DNA from: Trinickia dinghuensis
Lineage (GTDB): Bacteria; Pseudomonadota; Gammaproteobacteria; Burkholderiales; Burkholderiaceae
DNA: 64,000 nt
Assembly (NCBI RefSeq): GCF_003367175.1
Contig: NZ_QRGA01000018.1
Coordinates: 124,001-188,000 of the forward strand
Direction: 5' to 3'
Part shown: in pieces, positions 6,005 to 16,059 of the stretch
Numbering within the stretch: position 1 is the first letter of the stretch
Layout: each line of letters opens with the position of its first letter
Program-made: the position numbers and the translations under genes
The notes under the pieces: generated by a model
Told to the model about the DNA's origin: nothing
What the model saw: the letters and a program-made list of their open reading frames with translations, nothing else
Databases searched by the model: none

Positions 6005-8401
6005 TCAATAATCGCCGCGCTCGCGCTCGATTCGCATACCGCCGTCGTGGCGATGATGGCCGTCCTCGCTCGGGCGCTCGCGCGCAATGCGCATGACGTC
6101 CGGGTTCGTCCTGACACGTCGCATGACGTTCGCCAGATGAACGCGGTCGCTGACCTGAATCACGAACCGCAAGACCGTCGACTCCTGCGACAAGTCCTCA
6201 TCCATCGCGATATGGACGATGTTCGCGTCGGCGGACGTGATATCGGCCGCCACGCGGGCGAACACGCCCTTCACGTTGCGCACGAGGACCTTGACGGCCA
6301 CGTCGAACAACCGGCCCGGCTGCGGCGCCCACGCGACATCGATCCAGCGCCCCGGATCGCGCCGATGAATGCGCTGAGCGACGCGGCAGTCGGTCGTGTG
6401 AATCGCCATGCCGAGCCCGATGCCGATATAGCCCATGATGTCGTCGCCCGGAATCGGCCGGCAGCAGGCCGACAACTGCACCGACATGCCTTCCGTACCC
6501 GTGATGACGACAGGCGGCGCAGCCGGCGCGGCCGGATGATGGCCCCCGCCCGCCGCTTCGCCGCGCTCGTCGTCGGCGTCGCGGCCGCTGACCAGCACCT
6601 CGATCCGCTTGGCCATGACCGCCGCCACACGACGGCCGAGCCCGATGTCGGCAAAAATCTCCTGGCGATTCTTGTTGCCCGTCCATTGCACGAGCTTGTC
6701 CCACACTTCCGGCTCGATATCGGCAAGCGCCAGCCCATAACCCTTCAGGCTTTGATCGACCAGCCGCTCGCCGAGCTGGACCGACTCGTTCAGCCGCATC
6801 GTCTTCAAGTAGTGCCGAATGGCCGAACGTGCCTTGCCCGTGCGCACGAAACCGAGCCACGCAGGGTTCGGCTTCGAGTACGGCGCCGTGATCACTTCGA
6901 CGATGTCGCCGCTCTTGAGCTCGGTGCGCAGCGGCAGGAGTTCGTTGTTGATCTTCACGGCGACGCATTGATTGCCGAGATCGCTGTGGATCGAATACGC
7001 GAAATCGAGCGCGGTCGAACCGCGCGGCAGCGCCATGATCTTCGACTTCGGCGTAAACACGTAGACCGCATCGGGGAACAGGTCGATCTTGACGTGCTCG
7101 AGGAACTCGCTCGAATCGCCGGCCTCGCTCTGAATGTCGAGCAACGACTTCAGCCATTGGTGCGCGCGCTTTTGCACGTCGTTCAGATCCGCACCGCCGT
7201 TCTTGTACAGCCAGTGCGCAGCCACGCCCGCTTCGGCGATCTCGTGCATCTTGCGCGTGCGCACCTGAAATTCGATCGGTGCGCCGAACGGACCGACGAG
7301 CGTCGTGTGCAGCGACTGATAGCCGTTGACCTTCGAAATCGCGATGTAGTCCTTGAACTTGCCGGGCACCGGCTTGTAGAGCGCGTGCAGCACCCCGATG
7401 CACGTATAGCACTCGAGCGCGCTGCCGACCACGACACGAAAGCCGTAAACGTCGAGCACCTGCGAGAACGAGAGCTGCTTGTCGCGCATCTTCTTGTAGA
7501 TGCTGTAGATCGTTTTCTCGCGGCCCGTCACTTCGGCGTCGATCTGCGCATCGGCGATCGAACGCTGCACCGACTCCAGAATCTTGCCGACCACCTCGCG
7601 CCGATTTCCGCGCGCCGCCTTCACGGCTTTTTCGAGCGTGGCGTAGCGATGCGGGTTGAAGTTCTCGAAGCTCAGGTCCTGCAGCTCGCGATAGGTATTG
7701 TTCAGACCAAGGCGGTGCGCGATCGGCGCGTAAATATCGAGCGTTTCGCGTGCCACGCGCCGGCGCTTCTCGGCCGGCACCGCGCCGAGCGTGCGCATGT
7801 TGTGCAGACGGTCGGCCAGCTTGACGAGGATGACACGCACGTCGCGCGCCATCGCGAGCAGCATCTTGCGGAAGTTTTCCGCCTGCGCTTCCTCGCGATT
7901 GCGGAATTCCATCTTGTCGAGCTTCGACAGGCCGTCGACGAGTTCGGCCACTTTCGGGCCGAAACGCTCGGCGAGCTCCGTCTTCGTGACGCCCTGGTCT
8001 TCCATGACGTCGTGCAACAGCGCGGCCATGATCGACTGCGCGTCGAGCTTCCAGCCGGCGCAGGTTTCGGCGACGGCGACGGGGTGCGTGATGTACGGTT
8101 CGCCGCTATGGCGATATTGGCCGAGGTGCGCTTCATCGCTGAAGTGGAACGCGGCCTTGACCTCTTTGATTTCTTCGGGGCTCAGGTAGCCGGCGAGCAT
8201 CGACGTGAGTTTCGCGATCGAAACGACGTCATGCTTGCGAGGCTGCTCCGGCGTGGCGGTCGGCCCGAACAGGTGGCGAAACGACTGTTCGAGAACCGCG
8301 TCGATGTATTTGCGCGCGGGGCCGGTTGCTTCGACGTCGTGCTCGTGCTCGAGATGCACGGCATCGTCGGAAGCGGAGGCGGACGATGGGGTAGCGCTCA
8401 T
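6005..8401 (-). CDS. spoT: bifunctional (p)ppGpp synthetase/hydrolase SpoT
   Basis: Long RelA/SpoT homologue of 798 aa that makes and degrades the stringent-response alarmone (p)ppGpp. Domain order: HD hydrolase (RHSGEPYITHP, then LLHDVMED with the intact His-Asp pair, and KLADRLHNMRTL); synthetase (VYGFRVVV and KVNGYQSLHTTL); TGS (IDLFPDAVYVFTPKS); conserved-Cys region; C-terminal ACT domain (VKVLVRNVKGVFARVAADI). The intact HD motif marks it as SpoT/Rel rather than a hydrolase-dead RelA. It is the last gene of the leftward yicC-gmk-rpoZ-spoT operon, in its usual order. The C-terminal tail is rich in His, Arg and Glu and looks lineage-specific. Confidence 0.97.
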   Translation of the reverse strand: MSATPSSASASDDAVHLEHEHDVEATGPARKYIDAVLEQSFRHLFGPTATPEQPRKHDVVSIAKLTSMLAGYLSPEEIKEVKAAFHFSDEAHLGQYRHSGEPYITHPVAVAETCAGWKLDAQSIMAALLHDVMEDQGVTKTELAERFGPKVAELVDGLSKLDKMEFRNREEAQAENFRKMLLAMARDVRVILVKLADRLHNMRTLGAVPAEKRRRVARETLDIYAPIAHRLGLNNTYRELQDLSFENFNPHRYATLEKAVKAARGNRREVVGKILESVQRSIADAQIDAEVTGREKTIYSIYKKMRDKQLSFSQVLDVYGFRVVVGSALECYTCIGVLHALYKPVPGKFKDYIAISKVNGYQSLHTTLVGPFGAPIEFQVRTRKMHEIAEAGVAAHWLYKNGGADLNDVQKRAHQWLKSLLDIQSEAGDSSEFLEHVKIDLFPDAVYVFTPKSKIMALPRGSTALDFAYSIHSDLGNQCVAVKINNELLPLRTELKSGDIVEVITAPYSKPNPAWLGFVRTGKARSAIRHYLKTMRLNESVQLGERLVDQSLKGYGLALADIEPEVWDKLVQWTGNKNRQEIFADIGLGRRVAAVMAKRIEVLVSGRDADDERGEAAGGGHHPAAPAAPPVVITGTEGMSVQLSACCRPIPGDDIMGYIGIGLGMAIHTTDCRVAQRIHRRDPGRWIDVAWAPQPGRLFDVAVKVLVRNVKGVFARVAADITSADANIVHIAMDEDLSQESTVLRFVIQVSDRVHLANVMRRVRTNPDVMRIARERPSEDGHHRHDGGMRIERERGDY

Positions 8402-8494
8402 TTTCGCCTCCTATCGATCGCTAAGCGGGCTGTGCGCGAGATGGCATGGCTCGAGACGGCGCCGGGCGCGATGCACCCAGCGCGTCCGACAACT

Positions 8495-8698
8495 TTAGAC
8501 GGGGACCTTCTTCAGCATCTCGAGACCGACTTGGCCCGCCGCGATCTCGCGCAGCGCGACGACGGTGGGCTTGTCGCGGCTTTCGATCTTCGGCGTGTGG
8601 CCTTGCGCGAGCTGACGCGCACGATACGTCGCGGCGAGCGCCAGCTCGAAACGATTCGGGATTTGCTTCAGGCAGTCTTCGACGGTAATGCGGGCCAT
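8495..8698 (-). CDS. rpoZ: RNA polymerase omega subunit
   Basis: A 67-aa protein that helps assemble and stabilise the beta' subunit of RNA polymerase. It begins with the family signature [19 protein letters not shown] and continues [11 protein letters not shown], typical of proteobacterial omega. Omega also contributes to the ppGpp-binding site on polymerase, which fits its place 93 bases upstream of spoT. Length is in the short range common in Burkholderiales. Confidence 0.97.
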   Translation of the reverse strand: MARITVEDCLKQIPNRFELALAATYRARQLAQGHTPKIESRDKPTVVALREIAAGQVGLEMLKKVPV

Positions 8699-8758
8699 GT
8701 TTCGAAATTCCTTCTCAATATGTTGCTCATTCTACCTTATGTACGCAAGGACCCGCCT

Positions 8759-9454
8759 TCACTCGGCCTGCGGCAGATGAATGCCGAGCTCGACGAAAAG
8801 CTCGGCATGGCGCGCGTATTGCGAGGCAAAGCGCAAACGCGTCGCGTCGACCACGCACTGCAGCTCGGAGAGTGCGCGCTCGAAGTGCTCGTTGATGATG
8901 ACGTACTCGGATTCGGCCGCATGCGCGATCTCACTGCCGGCCGCCAGCAGCCGGCGCGTGATGACGTTCGGCTCGTCCTGCCCGCGCTTTTTCAGTCGAT
9001 CTTCGAGCGCCGCGAGCGAAGGCGGCAAAATGAAAATCTCCACCGCATTGCGGAAGCGCTTCTTCACTTGCTGCGCGCCCTGCCAGTCGATTTCGAGCAG
9101 CACGTCATGGCCGCTTTTCATCTGCTGCTCGATCCACAAGCGCGACGTCGCATAGTAGTTGCCGTGCACCTCCGCGCTCTCGAGGAATTCGCCGTGGCCG
9201 TGGCGCGAGAGAAAATCGTCGACGGTCGTGAAGTGATAGTGCTGGCCGTCTTGCTCGCCCGGGCGCGGCTTGCGGGTCGTGTACGAAATCGATAGACGGA
9301 TTGCCGGATCGCGTGCGAGCAGCGCGTTCACGAGCGTCGACTTGCCCGCGCCCGAGGGCGCGACCACCATGAATAGATTGCCGGGATAGGAGCCGGCGTA
9401 GGGATTGCGCGGAGCGTCAGACGCCGCATGCGATTCGTGCGTGGACTCGGTCAT
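8759..9454 (-). CDS. gmk: guanylate kinase
   Basis: Phosphorylates GMP to GDP with ATP in the cytoplasm. The P-loop APSGAGKST is at residues 32-40, followed by [19 protein letters not shown] (GMP-binding), the [15 protein letters not shown] segment and [12 protein letters not shown]. The start at 9454 gives 231 aa with a non-conserved N-terminal extension of about 25 residues, as in other Burkholderiaceae. The gene follows yicC by eight bases. GMP kinase sits upstream of (p)ppGpp synthesis, consistent with sharing an operon with spoT. Confidence 0.96.
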   Translation of the reverse strand: MTESTHESHAASDAPRNPYAGSYPGNLFMVVAPSGAGKSTLVNALLARDPAIRLSISYTTRKPRPGEQDGQHYHFTTVDDFLSRHGHGEFLESAEVHGNYYATSRLWIEQQMKSGHDVLLEIDWQGAQQVKKRFRNAVEIFILPPSLAALEDRLKKRGQDEPNVITRRLLAAGSEIAHAAESEYVIINEHFERALSELQCVVDATRLRFASQYARHAELFVELGIHLPQAE

Positions 9455-9462
9455 GGTTCTCG

Positions 9463-10386
9463 TTACTCCAGGTTCTGCACTTGCTCGCGCATCTGCTCGA
9501 TGAGCAGCTTGAGCGTCATCGACGCATCGGCAAGCTCCTTGGCCGCCGCCTTCGAGCCGAGCGTGTTCGCTTCGCGATTCAGTTCCTGCATCATGAAGTC
9601 GAGGCGCTTGCCGACCTTGCCGCCCTTCTCGATCACGTGGCGCGTTTCGTTCAGATGCGCGGTGAGCCGCGACAGCTCTTCCGCGATGTCGATGCGAATA
9701 CCGTACATCGTCACTTCCTGGCGAATGCGCTCGGCGATTTCCTCGCGCGAGACGATCGTAGCCGCCGCATCGGGCGCCGCGATGCCGAGCGCTTCCTGCA
9801 GCCGCTCGACGATCTTTTGCTGATGCTTCGCGATGAGCTCCGGCACGAGTGGCGTGATGCGCGCAACGATCGCTTCCATTTCGGTCACGTTGTTCAGCAG
9901 CATCGTCGCCAGTTGCGCGCCTTCGCGCGCCCGCACGTCCACCAGTTCGCCGATCGCCTGCTTGCCGCACGCGAGCACCGCGTCGCGCAACGCCTCGGGC
10001 GGCACGTTCGTTTCGGCGAGCACGCCGGGCCAGCGCAGAATCTCGCCCGTGCGCATGCGCTCGCTGCCGGGAAATGCATCAAGCACCGCGCGCTCGAGCA
10101 CGGCCAGCTGCGAGAGCGCATCGCGATTGAGGGAGCCGACCGTCGCCGTCTGCTCGCTGCGCTGGAAGTTCACGCGGATGTCGACCTTGCCGCGCGAGAG
10201 CTTCGTCATCAACATTTCGCGCAGCGTCGGCTCGCACGTGCGGGCCTCTTCGGGCATACGAAAATTCAGGTCGAGAAAACGCGAATTCACGGTGCGCAGT
10301 TCGACCGATACGCTCATGGCTCCGGTACCGCTTGCAGCCGCGAGTTCGCGTGTCGCGCTCGCGTAGCCTGTCATGCTGTAAATCAT
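9463..10386 (-). CDS. yicC: YicC family endoribonuclease-associated protein
   Basis: A 307-aa YicC/YloC protein. The N-terminus [11 protein letters not shown] and the C-terminus with [22 protein letters not shown] are the two conserved family blocks. YicC has been linked to RNA turnover (endoribonuclease activity or an adaptor role in sRNA decay), so its neighbourhood with the divergent RNase PH gene may be meaningful. It is the first gene of the leftward operon. ATG at 10386 was chosen because MIYSMTGY starts the fold; a much longer open frame upstream overlaps rph and has no coding character. Confidence 0.93.
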   Translation of the reverse strand: MIYSMTGYASATRELAAASGTGAMSVSVELRTVNSRFLDLNFRMPEEARTCEPTLREMLMTKLSRGKVDIRVNFQRSEQTATVGSLNRDALSQLAVLERAVLDAFPGSERMRTGEILRWPGVLAETNVPPEALRDAVLACGKQAIGELVDVRAREGAQLATMLLNNVTEMEAIVARITPLVPELIAKHQQKIVERLQEALGIAAPDAAATIVSREEIAERIRQEVTMYGIRIDIAEELSRLTAHLNETRHVIEKGGKVGKRLDFMMQELNREANTLGSKAAAKELADASMTLKLLIEQMREQVQNLE

Positions 10387-10602
10387 CGTCCGTCTCGCGA
10401 TTGGGGCCGTCGCCGGCCGGTTGTTCGAGCCGCTTCGCGCGTCGACCCGGCGCGAAAGCGTTGAACACGCATTATCCCATTTTTGCGGAGCACGCCCGGC
10501 GCGGCGGCACGGCACCCGGCACAACGCATGCTTCGCGTTCGGAGCGGTAAAATTGCAGTTTCCTCTCTTTCCATGCGGCCCGCGCCGCTTCCCATGCCCA
10601 CC

Positions 10603-11343
10603 ATGCCTGATACCGTTCAACGCCCTAGCGGCCGCACCGTCGACGCACTGCGCAACGTGCGCATCACGCGCCACTACACGAAGCATGCCGAAGGCTCGGT
10701 GCTCGTCGAATTCGGCGATACCAAAGTGATCTGCACGGCGAGCATCGCCGAGCGCGTGCCGGAGTTCCTGCGCGAGCGCAACCAAGGCTGGCTCACGGCC
10801 GAATACGGGATGCTGCCGCGCGCGACGCATACGCGCAGCGATCGCGAAGCCGCGCGCGGCAAGCAGACGGGGCGCACACAGGAAATTCAGCGGCTCATCG
10901 GCCGCGCGCTGCGCGCCGTGTTCGATCTCGAGCGGCTCGGGCCGCGCACGCTGCACATCGACTGCGACGTGATCCAGGCGGACGGCGGCACGCGCACGGC
11001 CAGCATCACGGGCGCATTCGTCGCCGCGCACGATGCCGTCTCGAAGCTCGTCGCCGCGGGCCGTATCGCCGCATCGCCGATCACCGATTACGTCGCCGCG
11101 ATTTCGGTCGGCGTCTACGAAGGGGTGCCCGTGCTCGATCTGGACTACGACGAGGATTCGCGCTGCGACACCGACATGAACGTCGTCATGACGGGCGCGG
11201 GCGGCTTCGTCGAAGTGCAGGGCACGGCCGAAGGCGCGCCGTTTTCGCGCGACGAAATGAACGCGTTGCTCGATCTCGCGCAACAAGGCATTCGCACGCT
11301 CGTCGAAAAGCAAAAAGCGGCGTTGGGAGCCCACGATGAATGA
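10603..11343 (+). CDS. rph: ribonuclease PH
   Basis: Phosphorolytic 3'-5' exoribonuclease trimming tRNA 3' ends. Recognised by [54 protein letters not shown] and [19 protein letters not shown]. The start at 10603 gives 246 aa, close to the usual 240; ATGs at 10594 and 10573 are in frame and possible. No clear ribosome-binding site. It is the first gene of the rph-rdgB-hemW operon and overlaps rdgB by eight bases. Confidence 0.95.
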   Translation: MPDTVQRPSGRTVDALRNVRITRHYTKHAEGSVLVEFGDTKVICTASIAERVPEFLRERNQGWLTAEYGMLPRATHTRSDREAARGKQTGRTQEIQRLIGRALRAVFDLERLGPRTLHIDCDVIQADGGTRTASITGAFVAAHDAVSKLVAAGRIAASPITDYVAAISVGVYEGVPVLDLDYDEDSRCDTDMNVVMTGAGGFVEVQGTAEGAPFSRDEMNALLDLAQQGIRTLVEKQKAALGAHDE

Positions 11344-11962
11344 GCCGGTAGGCACCGCGCCGGCGCGCGTCGTACTCGCGTCGAACAACGCCGGGAAACT
11401 GCGCGAGTTCGACGCTCTGCTCGGCGCGGCGGGCATCGCCCTCGTCCCTCAAGGCGAACTCGGCGTGCCCGAAGCCGAGGAGCCGCACGTGACCTTCGTC
11501 GAAAACGCGCTCGCGAAAGCGCGCCATGCGGCGCGGCTGACGGGTTTGCCCGCGCTGGCCGACGATTCCGGCCTGTGCGTGCGCGCGCTCGGCGGCGAGC
11601 CCGGCGTCTATTCGGCGCGCTACGCGCAACGTGCCGGCGGAGAAAAGAGCGACGCGGCCAACAACGCGCATCTCGTCGATCGGCTGCGAGGCCATGCCGA
11701 CCGTCGCGGCTATTACTTCTGCGTGCTCGTGCTCGTGCGGCACGCCGACGATCCGGAACCGCTGATCGCCGAGGGCCGCTGGCCCGGAGAAATCTTGGAG
11801 GCCCCGCGCGGCGCGAACGGGTTCGGCTACGACCCGTACTTTCTGTTGCCCAATTTGAACGCGACCGCGGCCGAGCTCGAGCCCGCCGTGAAAAATGCGT
11901 GCAGCCACCGGGCGATTGCGCTTGCCGCATTGCTGGCCCGGCTCAAGGAGGAAGAACGATGA
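11336..11962 (+). CDS. rdgB: XTP/dITP pyrophosphatase (RdgB/HAM1)
   Basis: House-cleaning enzyme removing non-canonical purine triphosphates such as dITP and XTP. The N-terminus [18 protein letters not shown] holds the substrate-binding SNNxGK motif; [13 protein letters not shown] and [25 protein letters not shown] follow, with the catalytic Asp in DDSGL. The C-terminal GFGYDPYF motif is present. 208 aa. It starts inside the 3' end of rph (8-base overlap) and its TGA overlaps the hemW ATG, so translation is probably coupled. Confidence 0.95.
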   Translation: MNEPVGTAPARVVLASNNAGKLREFDALLGAAGIALVPQGELGVPEAEEPHVTFVENALAKARHAARLTGLPALADDSGLCVRALGGEPGVYSARYAQRAGGEKSDAANNAHLVDRLRGHADRRGYYFCVLVLVRHADDPEPLIAEGRWPGEILEAPRGANGFGYDPYFLLPNLNATAAELEPAVKNACSHRAIALAALLARLKEEER

Positions 11963-13170
11963 TCGGCACCCGCGCCGGCGTCGTACAGGCGTTCACCGCC
12001 CCCGGCGCCATTCGGCTCACCTCGCTGCCGCCGCTTGCGCTTTACGTCCACTTCCCGTGGTGCGTGCGCAAGTGTCCCTACTGCGATTTCAACTCGCACG
12101 AGTGGAAAGGCGAGCGCTTTCCCGAAGACGACTACCTCGATGCCTTGCGCGCCGACCTCGAGCAGGCGCTGCCGCTCGTCTGGGGACGGCAGGTGCATAC
12201 GGTGTTCATCGGCGGAGGGACGCCGAGCTTGCTTTCGGCGAAGGGGCTGGATCGATTGCTGTCCGACGTGCGCGCGCTGCTGCCGCTCGATGCGGATGCG
12301 GAAATCACAATGGAGGCCAACCCGGGCACGTTCGAAGCCGAGAAGTTCGCGCAATTTCGCGCGAGCGGCGTGAACCGGCTGTCGGTCGGGATTCAGAGCT
12401 TCAACGAAGCGCATCTGAAGGCGCTCGGGCGCATTCATGACAAGGGCGACGCGCACCGTGCCGTCGAGATCGCGGCGCGCCACTTCGAGAACTTCAATCT
12501 CGATCTGATGTTCGCGCTGCCGCGGCAAACGTTGGACGAATGCCGCGCCGACATCGAAACGGCCCTCTCGTTCGCGCCGCCGCATTTGTCTCTCTATCAC
12601 CTGACGCTCGAACCCAATACGCTGTTCGCAAAGTTTCCGCCGGCATTGCCCGACGACGATGCCTCGGCCGACATGCAGGAGTGGATTCACGAGCGGACGG
12701 CTACCGCCGGCTACGAGCGCTACGAGGTTTCGGCTTACGCGCAGCCGAATCGGCAGTGCAAGCACAACCTGAACTACTGGCGCTTCGGCGACTATCTCGG
12801 CATCGGTGCCGGGGCGCATACGAAACTCTCGTTTGCACATCGTATCGTTCGACAGGCCCGGTACAAGCACCCGGCGACGTTCATCGAGCAAGCGCGCGCG
12901 GGCACGTCGGTGCAGGAAGAGCACGAGGTCACGGCGCACGAACTTCCGTTCGAGTTCATGCTGAACGCGCTGCGGCTCGTCGAGGGCTTCCCCGTGCACC
13001 GCTTCATCGAGCGAACGGGATTGCCGATGACCTCGATCGAGCCCGCTTTGCAGGAGGCCGAGCGGCGCGGGTTGATCGAACGCACGTATGAAAAGATCGC
13101 GCCGACGCCGCTGGGTCAGCGCTTCTTGAACGATTTGCAGGAATTGTTCTTGAACGATCGCGAGGGGTGA
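11959..13170 (+). CDS. hemW: radical SAM protein HemW (heme chaperone)
   Basis: A 403-aa radical SAM protein of the HemN-like family without coproporphyrinogen oxidase function; HemW is thought to deliver heme. The [4Fe-4S] motif C35-x3-C39-x2-C42 lies in HFPWCVRKCPYCDFN, followed by FIGGGTPSLL and RLSVGIQSFNEAHLKALGR. The ATG overlaps the rdgB stop (ATGA) and AGGAGGAAG precedes it, so this start is secure; the upstream open frame is not translated. The RdgB-HemW linkage is common in proteobacteria. Confidence 0.93.
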   Translation: MIGTRAGVVQAFTAPGAIRLTSLPPLALYVHFPWCVRKCPYCDFNSHEWKGERFPEDDYLDALRADLEQALPLVWGRQVHTVFIGGGTPSLLSAKGLDRLLSDVRALLPLDADAEITMEANPGTFEAEKFAQFRASGVNRLSVGIQSFNEAHLKALGRIHDKGDAHRAVEIAARHFENFNLDLMFALPRQTLDECRADIETALSFAPPHLSLYHLTLEPNTLFAKFPPALPDDDASADMQEWIHERTATAGYERYEVSAYAQPNRQCKHNLNYWRFGDYLGIGAGAHTKLSFAHRIVRQARYKHPATFIEQARAGTSVQEEHEVTAHELPFEFMLNALRLVEGFPVHRFIERTGLPMTSIEPALQEAERRGLIERTYEKIAPTPLGQRFLNDLQELFLNDREG

Positions 13171-13250
13171 TCGACGAAACGATGCGCGTTCGCTCAAGTT
13201 CGTTCGAGTTCGCGGGCGGCGCCTCGTTTCGGGTTACAATCGCGCCTCTC

Positions 13251-13340
13251 GGAGGGCTGGCAGAGCGGTTGAATGCACCGGTCTTGAAAACCGGCAAGGC
13301 TTTACGGCCTTCGTGGGTTCGAATCCCACGCCCTCCGCCA
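13251..13340 (+). tRNA. tRNA-Ser (anticodon TGA)
   Basis: A 90-nt class II tRNA with a long variable arm (GGCAAGGCTTTACGGCC region) and encoded CCA. The acceptor arms GGAGGGC and GCCCTCC pair perfectly and the anticodon loop is CTTGAAA, giving TGA. A TACAAT element lies at 13235-13240 as a possible -10 box. Confidence 0.97.
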
Positions 13341-13353
13341 CCTATTGCATGAG

Positions 13354-13377
13354 AACGGGCCTCCTGGCCCGTTTTTT
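13354..13377 (+). terminator. terminator after tRNA-Ser(TGA)
   Basis: Stem AACGGGCC/GGCCCGTT with TCCT loop and six T residues. Confidence 0.88.
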
Positions 13378-13418
13378 CATTTCCGCACGCCTCATCGCCC
13401 ACGATTGACGTCGCATGC

Positions 13419-13988
13419 TTACCAAGGCTCCCGCGTCAAGTGCGGCCACTCTCGCTGCCAGCGCTCGGTCTTTTCCGCGTATACAGATTCGATCGGCAAA
13501 GCGCGATTCGGCCGCAACACGCCTTCGAACAGCGGCTTCAGACCAAACGGCGCATAGACGTCGAACCCGTCGTGCACGCACTTGAGCCCAACGCAAACCG
13601 TCGCACACGGAAAGCGATCGATCCCATCGGATGCCCGGTTGACGACACCGAACGGGATGCCGAATTTCTCCTCGTACCACAGCGGAACGCGGGCCTGATT
13701 GCGGATCTGCACCTCGATAGGCAACCCCGCGAAGAGCGACCGGCCTCGGCGAATCACATCGTCCTCCGCCGCCCACGACGTATTGGGATCGTAGTAGATG
13801 AGATCGTAGTCTCGTATGCCCGAGTGCATGTCGCGGCCGCAAGCAGCATTCCAGACGGATTGCGCAACGCAGCCGGAAGTTAGCCACCAATCGGACAACC
13901 CAAGTTGCGGAGCCGCCGACAAGATCAACGCGTTCCACCGGTTCCGTAAAACAATTCCGATAAGATCCTGTTCCAACTCGGCACGCAT
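13419..13988 (-). CDS. nucleotidyltransferase family protein (NTP_transf_6-like)
   Basis: A 189-aa protein resembling the family of stand-alone nucleotidyltransferases with unknown substrate (DUF925-like). The middle has WWLTSGCVAQSVWNAACG followed by GIRDYDLIYYD, in which the two Asp residues fit the metal-binding DxD of the polymerase-beta fold. The C-terminal half has FGVVNRASDGIDRFPCATVCVG and a FGLKPLFEGVLRPN motif. The ATG at 13988 has GGGGA five bases upstream, so it is preferred over the GTG at 14039. It is divergent from chrA with a 70-base gap. Substrate is unknown. Confidence 0.75.
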   Translation of the reverse strand: MRAELEQDLIGIVLRNRWNALILSAAPQLGLSDWWLTSGCVAQSVWNAACGRDMHSGIRDYDLIYYDPNTSWAAEDDVIRRGRSLFAGLPIEVQIRNQARVPLWYEEKFGIPFGVVNRASDGIDRFPCATVCVGLKCVHDGFDVYAPFGLKPLFEGVLRPNRALPIESVYAEKTERWQREWPHLTREPW

Positions 13989-14058
13989 GCTTTCCCCCAA
14001 CGGTTGGCAAGTATGATCGTAGCTCGCATCGCTTTTCACTCATCACTACATCAGCGCC

Positions 14059-15294
14059 ATGGAAGCCAGTACGTCGACGTCGCATCGAGGTCGAGCAAAG
14101 TCCGCGGTCGAAGTACTTTCGGTGTTTCTGAAGCTCGGCCTGACGTCTTTCGGCGGTCCCATTGCCCACCTCGGATACTTCCGGCGCGAATTCGTCGAGC
14201 GACGACGCTGGCTTAGCGAGGAGACATTTACCGACCTCGTCGGTCTCTGCCAGTTTCTTCCCGGCCCCGCCAGCAGCCAGGTCGGATTTTCCGTCGGTTT
14301 GCTTCGCGCGGGCTGGCTGGGCGGATTGGCCGCATGGTGCGGGTTCACGCTGCCGTCGGTTGCACTGCTGATCGCGTTCGCCATGGTAGCGCCCGAATTG
14401 GGCGGTCCGGTTGGGAACGGTGTCGTTCACGGACTCAAGCTCGCCGCGGTTGCCGTCGTGGCGCAAGCAGTGTGGGACATGGCGCGCCGCTTCTGCCCCG
14501 ACCATCGCCGGACCGGCATCGCACTCGCGACGGTCGTCATCTTAGCTGTGTTGACGACCGTCTATGCCCAATTGATCGTCATCGTGTTGGGCGCGTTGCT
14601 CGGCATCGCGTTTTGCCGATCGGATTCATCGGCGAGCATGGCCGGTACACGGCAGCATGCAAGCGAGTTCCGCGTGCCGCGCGCCGTGGGGACAATCGCC
14701 CTCGTTCTATTCTGCGTACTGCTGTTTGGGCTTCCGGCCGTTGCAGCGCTCGACTCGACCCATGCCGTCCGCTTGTTCGACGCGTTTTACCGCTCGGGTG
14801 CGCTCGTGTTCGGAGGTGGTCACGTCGTGCTTCCCTTGCTGCAGCACGCAACTGTCGCTACCGGCTGGGTGTCGCCGAACGACTTTCTTGCCGGCTATGG
14901 GGCCACGCAGGCCGTACCCGGGCCGCTATTCACGTTTGCCGCCTTCCTCGGATGGATCATGAGTAGCCCGCCCAATCATGGTTTGGGGGCACTGCTGGCG
15001 TTGATCGGCATCTTTTTGCCCGGTTTGCTGCTCGTCCTTGCGGCGTTACCGTACTGGCAAGCGCTTCGCGCACACCCATCGATGGCGGCTGTCTTAGCGG
15101 GGGTGAATGCCGCCGTGATTGGGCTATTGGCGACCGCCCTGTATTCGCCCGTGTGGACGAGCGCCGTTCACACCTCTATCGACTTCGCGGTCGCTGCCGT
15201 CGGCTTCTTTCTGCTGACGCGCTGGCGAATCCCGCCCCTTGCGGTCGTCACGTTCGCGGCGCTGGCCGGTGTGGCGGAAGCGATTTTGCACTGA
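14059..15294 (+). CDS. chrA: chromate transporter ChrA
   Basis: Long-chain (411 aa) CHR family inner-membrane protein, two repeated CHR domains of about five to six membrane segments each. The first domain has FLKLGLTSFGGPIAHLGYF, RRRWLSEETFTDLVGLCQFL and PGPASSQVGF; the second has FYRSGALVFGGGHVVLPLL and DFLAGYGATQAVPGPLFTF, both with the family FGG and PGP motifs. ChrA exports chromate by a proton-motive-force mechanism and gives chromate resistance; members also move sulfate-like oxyanions. No chrB regulator is next to it. No clear ribosome-binding site precedes the ATG. Confidence 0.93.
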   Translation: MEASTSTSHRGRAKSAVEVLSVFLKLGLTSFGGPIAHLGYFRREFVERRRWLSEETFTDLVGLCQFLPGPASSQVGFSVGLLRAGWLGGLAAWCGFTLPSVALLIAFAMVAPELGGPVGNGVVHGLKLAAVAVVAQAVWDMARRFCPDHRRTGIALATVVILAVLTTVYAQLIVIVLGALLGIAFCRSDSSASMAGTRQHASEFRVPRAVGTIALVLFCVLLFGLPAVAALDSTHAVRLFDAFYRSGALVFGGGHVVLPLLQHATVATGWVSPNDFLAGYGATQAVPGPLFTFAAFLGWIMSSPPNHGLGALLALIGIFLPGLLLVLAALPYWQALRAHPSMAAVLAGVNAAVIGLLATALYSPVWTSAVHTSIDFAVAAVGFFLLTRWRIPPLAVVTFAALAGVAEAILH

Positions 15295-15334
15295 CACGTG
15301 ACGTCTTGCGCTGGCCCGGCCTCGCTCGACGAGA

Positions 15335-15712
15335 CTACTCAGGGGCTCCGCTCTTCTGACGAAGCAACAACTCGACGATCCCTCGTGTCGGCACGCTCGT
15401 AATGAGCTTTGACACCTGCTCGGGACGGAACCAGCGACACCGGAGAATCTCGTTCGAGGCCTCGGGCACAACCTCGCGTGGCAGGTCGACGAGATAAACG
15501 TGATGCCGCTTGTTGAAGCCGCCGAATTCGAACAGATACATGAAACCATCCACGACGAGAGTCGTTTCCTCTTCGAGTTCTCTGCTAGCAGCCTCGAGCG
15601 GCGATTCGAGGCGCCGAATCGTGCCGCCCGGTAACGACCAGCGCGACCGCTCGCGCGTGACAAGCAAGATCTTGTCACGCCGCCTACATACGATCGTGGC
15701 TCTTTCTTTCAT
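15335..15712 (-). CDS. NUDIX hydrolase
   Basis: A 125-aa NUDIX-fold pyrophosphohydrolase. The NUDIX box reads GGTIRRLESPLEAASRELEEE, matching GX5EX7REUXEE, but the usual glycine near the end is replaced by threonine. The catalytic REXXEE glutamates are all present. The substrate is not predictable. The start MKERATIVCRRRDKILLV was chosen; a TTG twelve codons upstream is possible but has no ribosome-binding site. Gene is convergent with chrA. Confidence 0.85.
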   Translation of the reverse strand: MKERATIVCRRRDKILLVTRERSRWSLPGGTIRRLESPLEAASRELEEETTLVVDGFMYLFEFGGFNKRHHVYLVDLPREVVPEASNEILRCRWFRPEQVSKLITSVPTRGIVELLLRQKSGAPE

Positions 15713-16059
15713 GTCTAATTGATGTTTTCTCGCACGGCTACCGATCAACGTCGAGTCATCTTAGCGGCTAGCGCCACGGTGGAAGCAGCGCTCGTCGAGC
15801 GATCGACGGCTTGCGAAGTCTTGTTGGCCCCGCACACAGAAATGCATACTGCCATAACCGTGCCCGGTACCTTTCCGGGCACTCGCGCACCGCATGGCGA
15901 TGTCAAAACTAAATTATCGACGCCATGGAAAATCGTTAAATGAGACGGTGTAGCATTCAGACAAACGGAGCCGCCAACAGAGTAGACGGCTCTCCAAGAG
16001 GTACTGCGCCAGCCGCAGAATGACCAGGAAAGAGCAACCAATTTTCTGCGGAGCACCAT
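15713..16059. other. intergenic stretch with no supported gene
   Basis: About 350 bases between the NUDIX gene and the foreign-looking cassette. By eye it is less GC-rich than the flanks. A leftward open frame crosses it, but it begins inside the next gene and shows no recognisable motif. I see no tRNA, repeat or attachment site. Confidence 0.4.

Noticed and set aside
5879-9295. Rightward open frame of 1138 codons
   Set aside because: It lies antisense to spoT, rpoZ and gmk, whose products are all recognisable; it has no ribosome-binding site, and the Arg/His/Asp-rich composition is typical of antisense frames in high-GC DNA.
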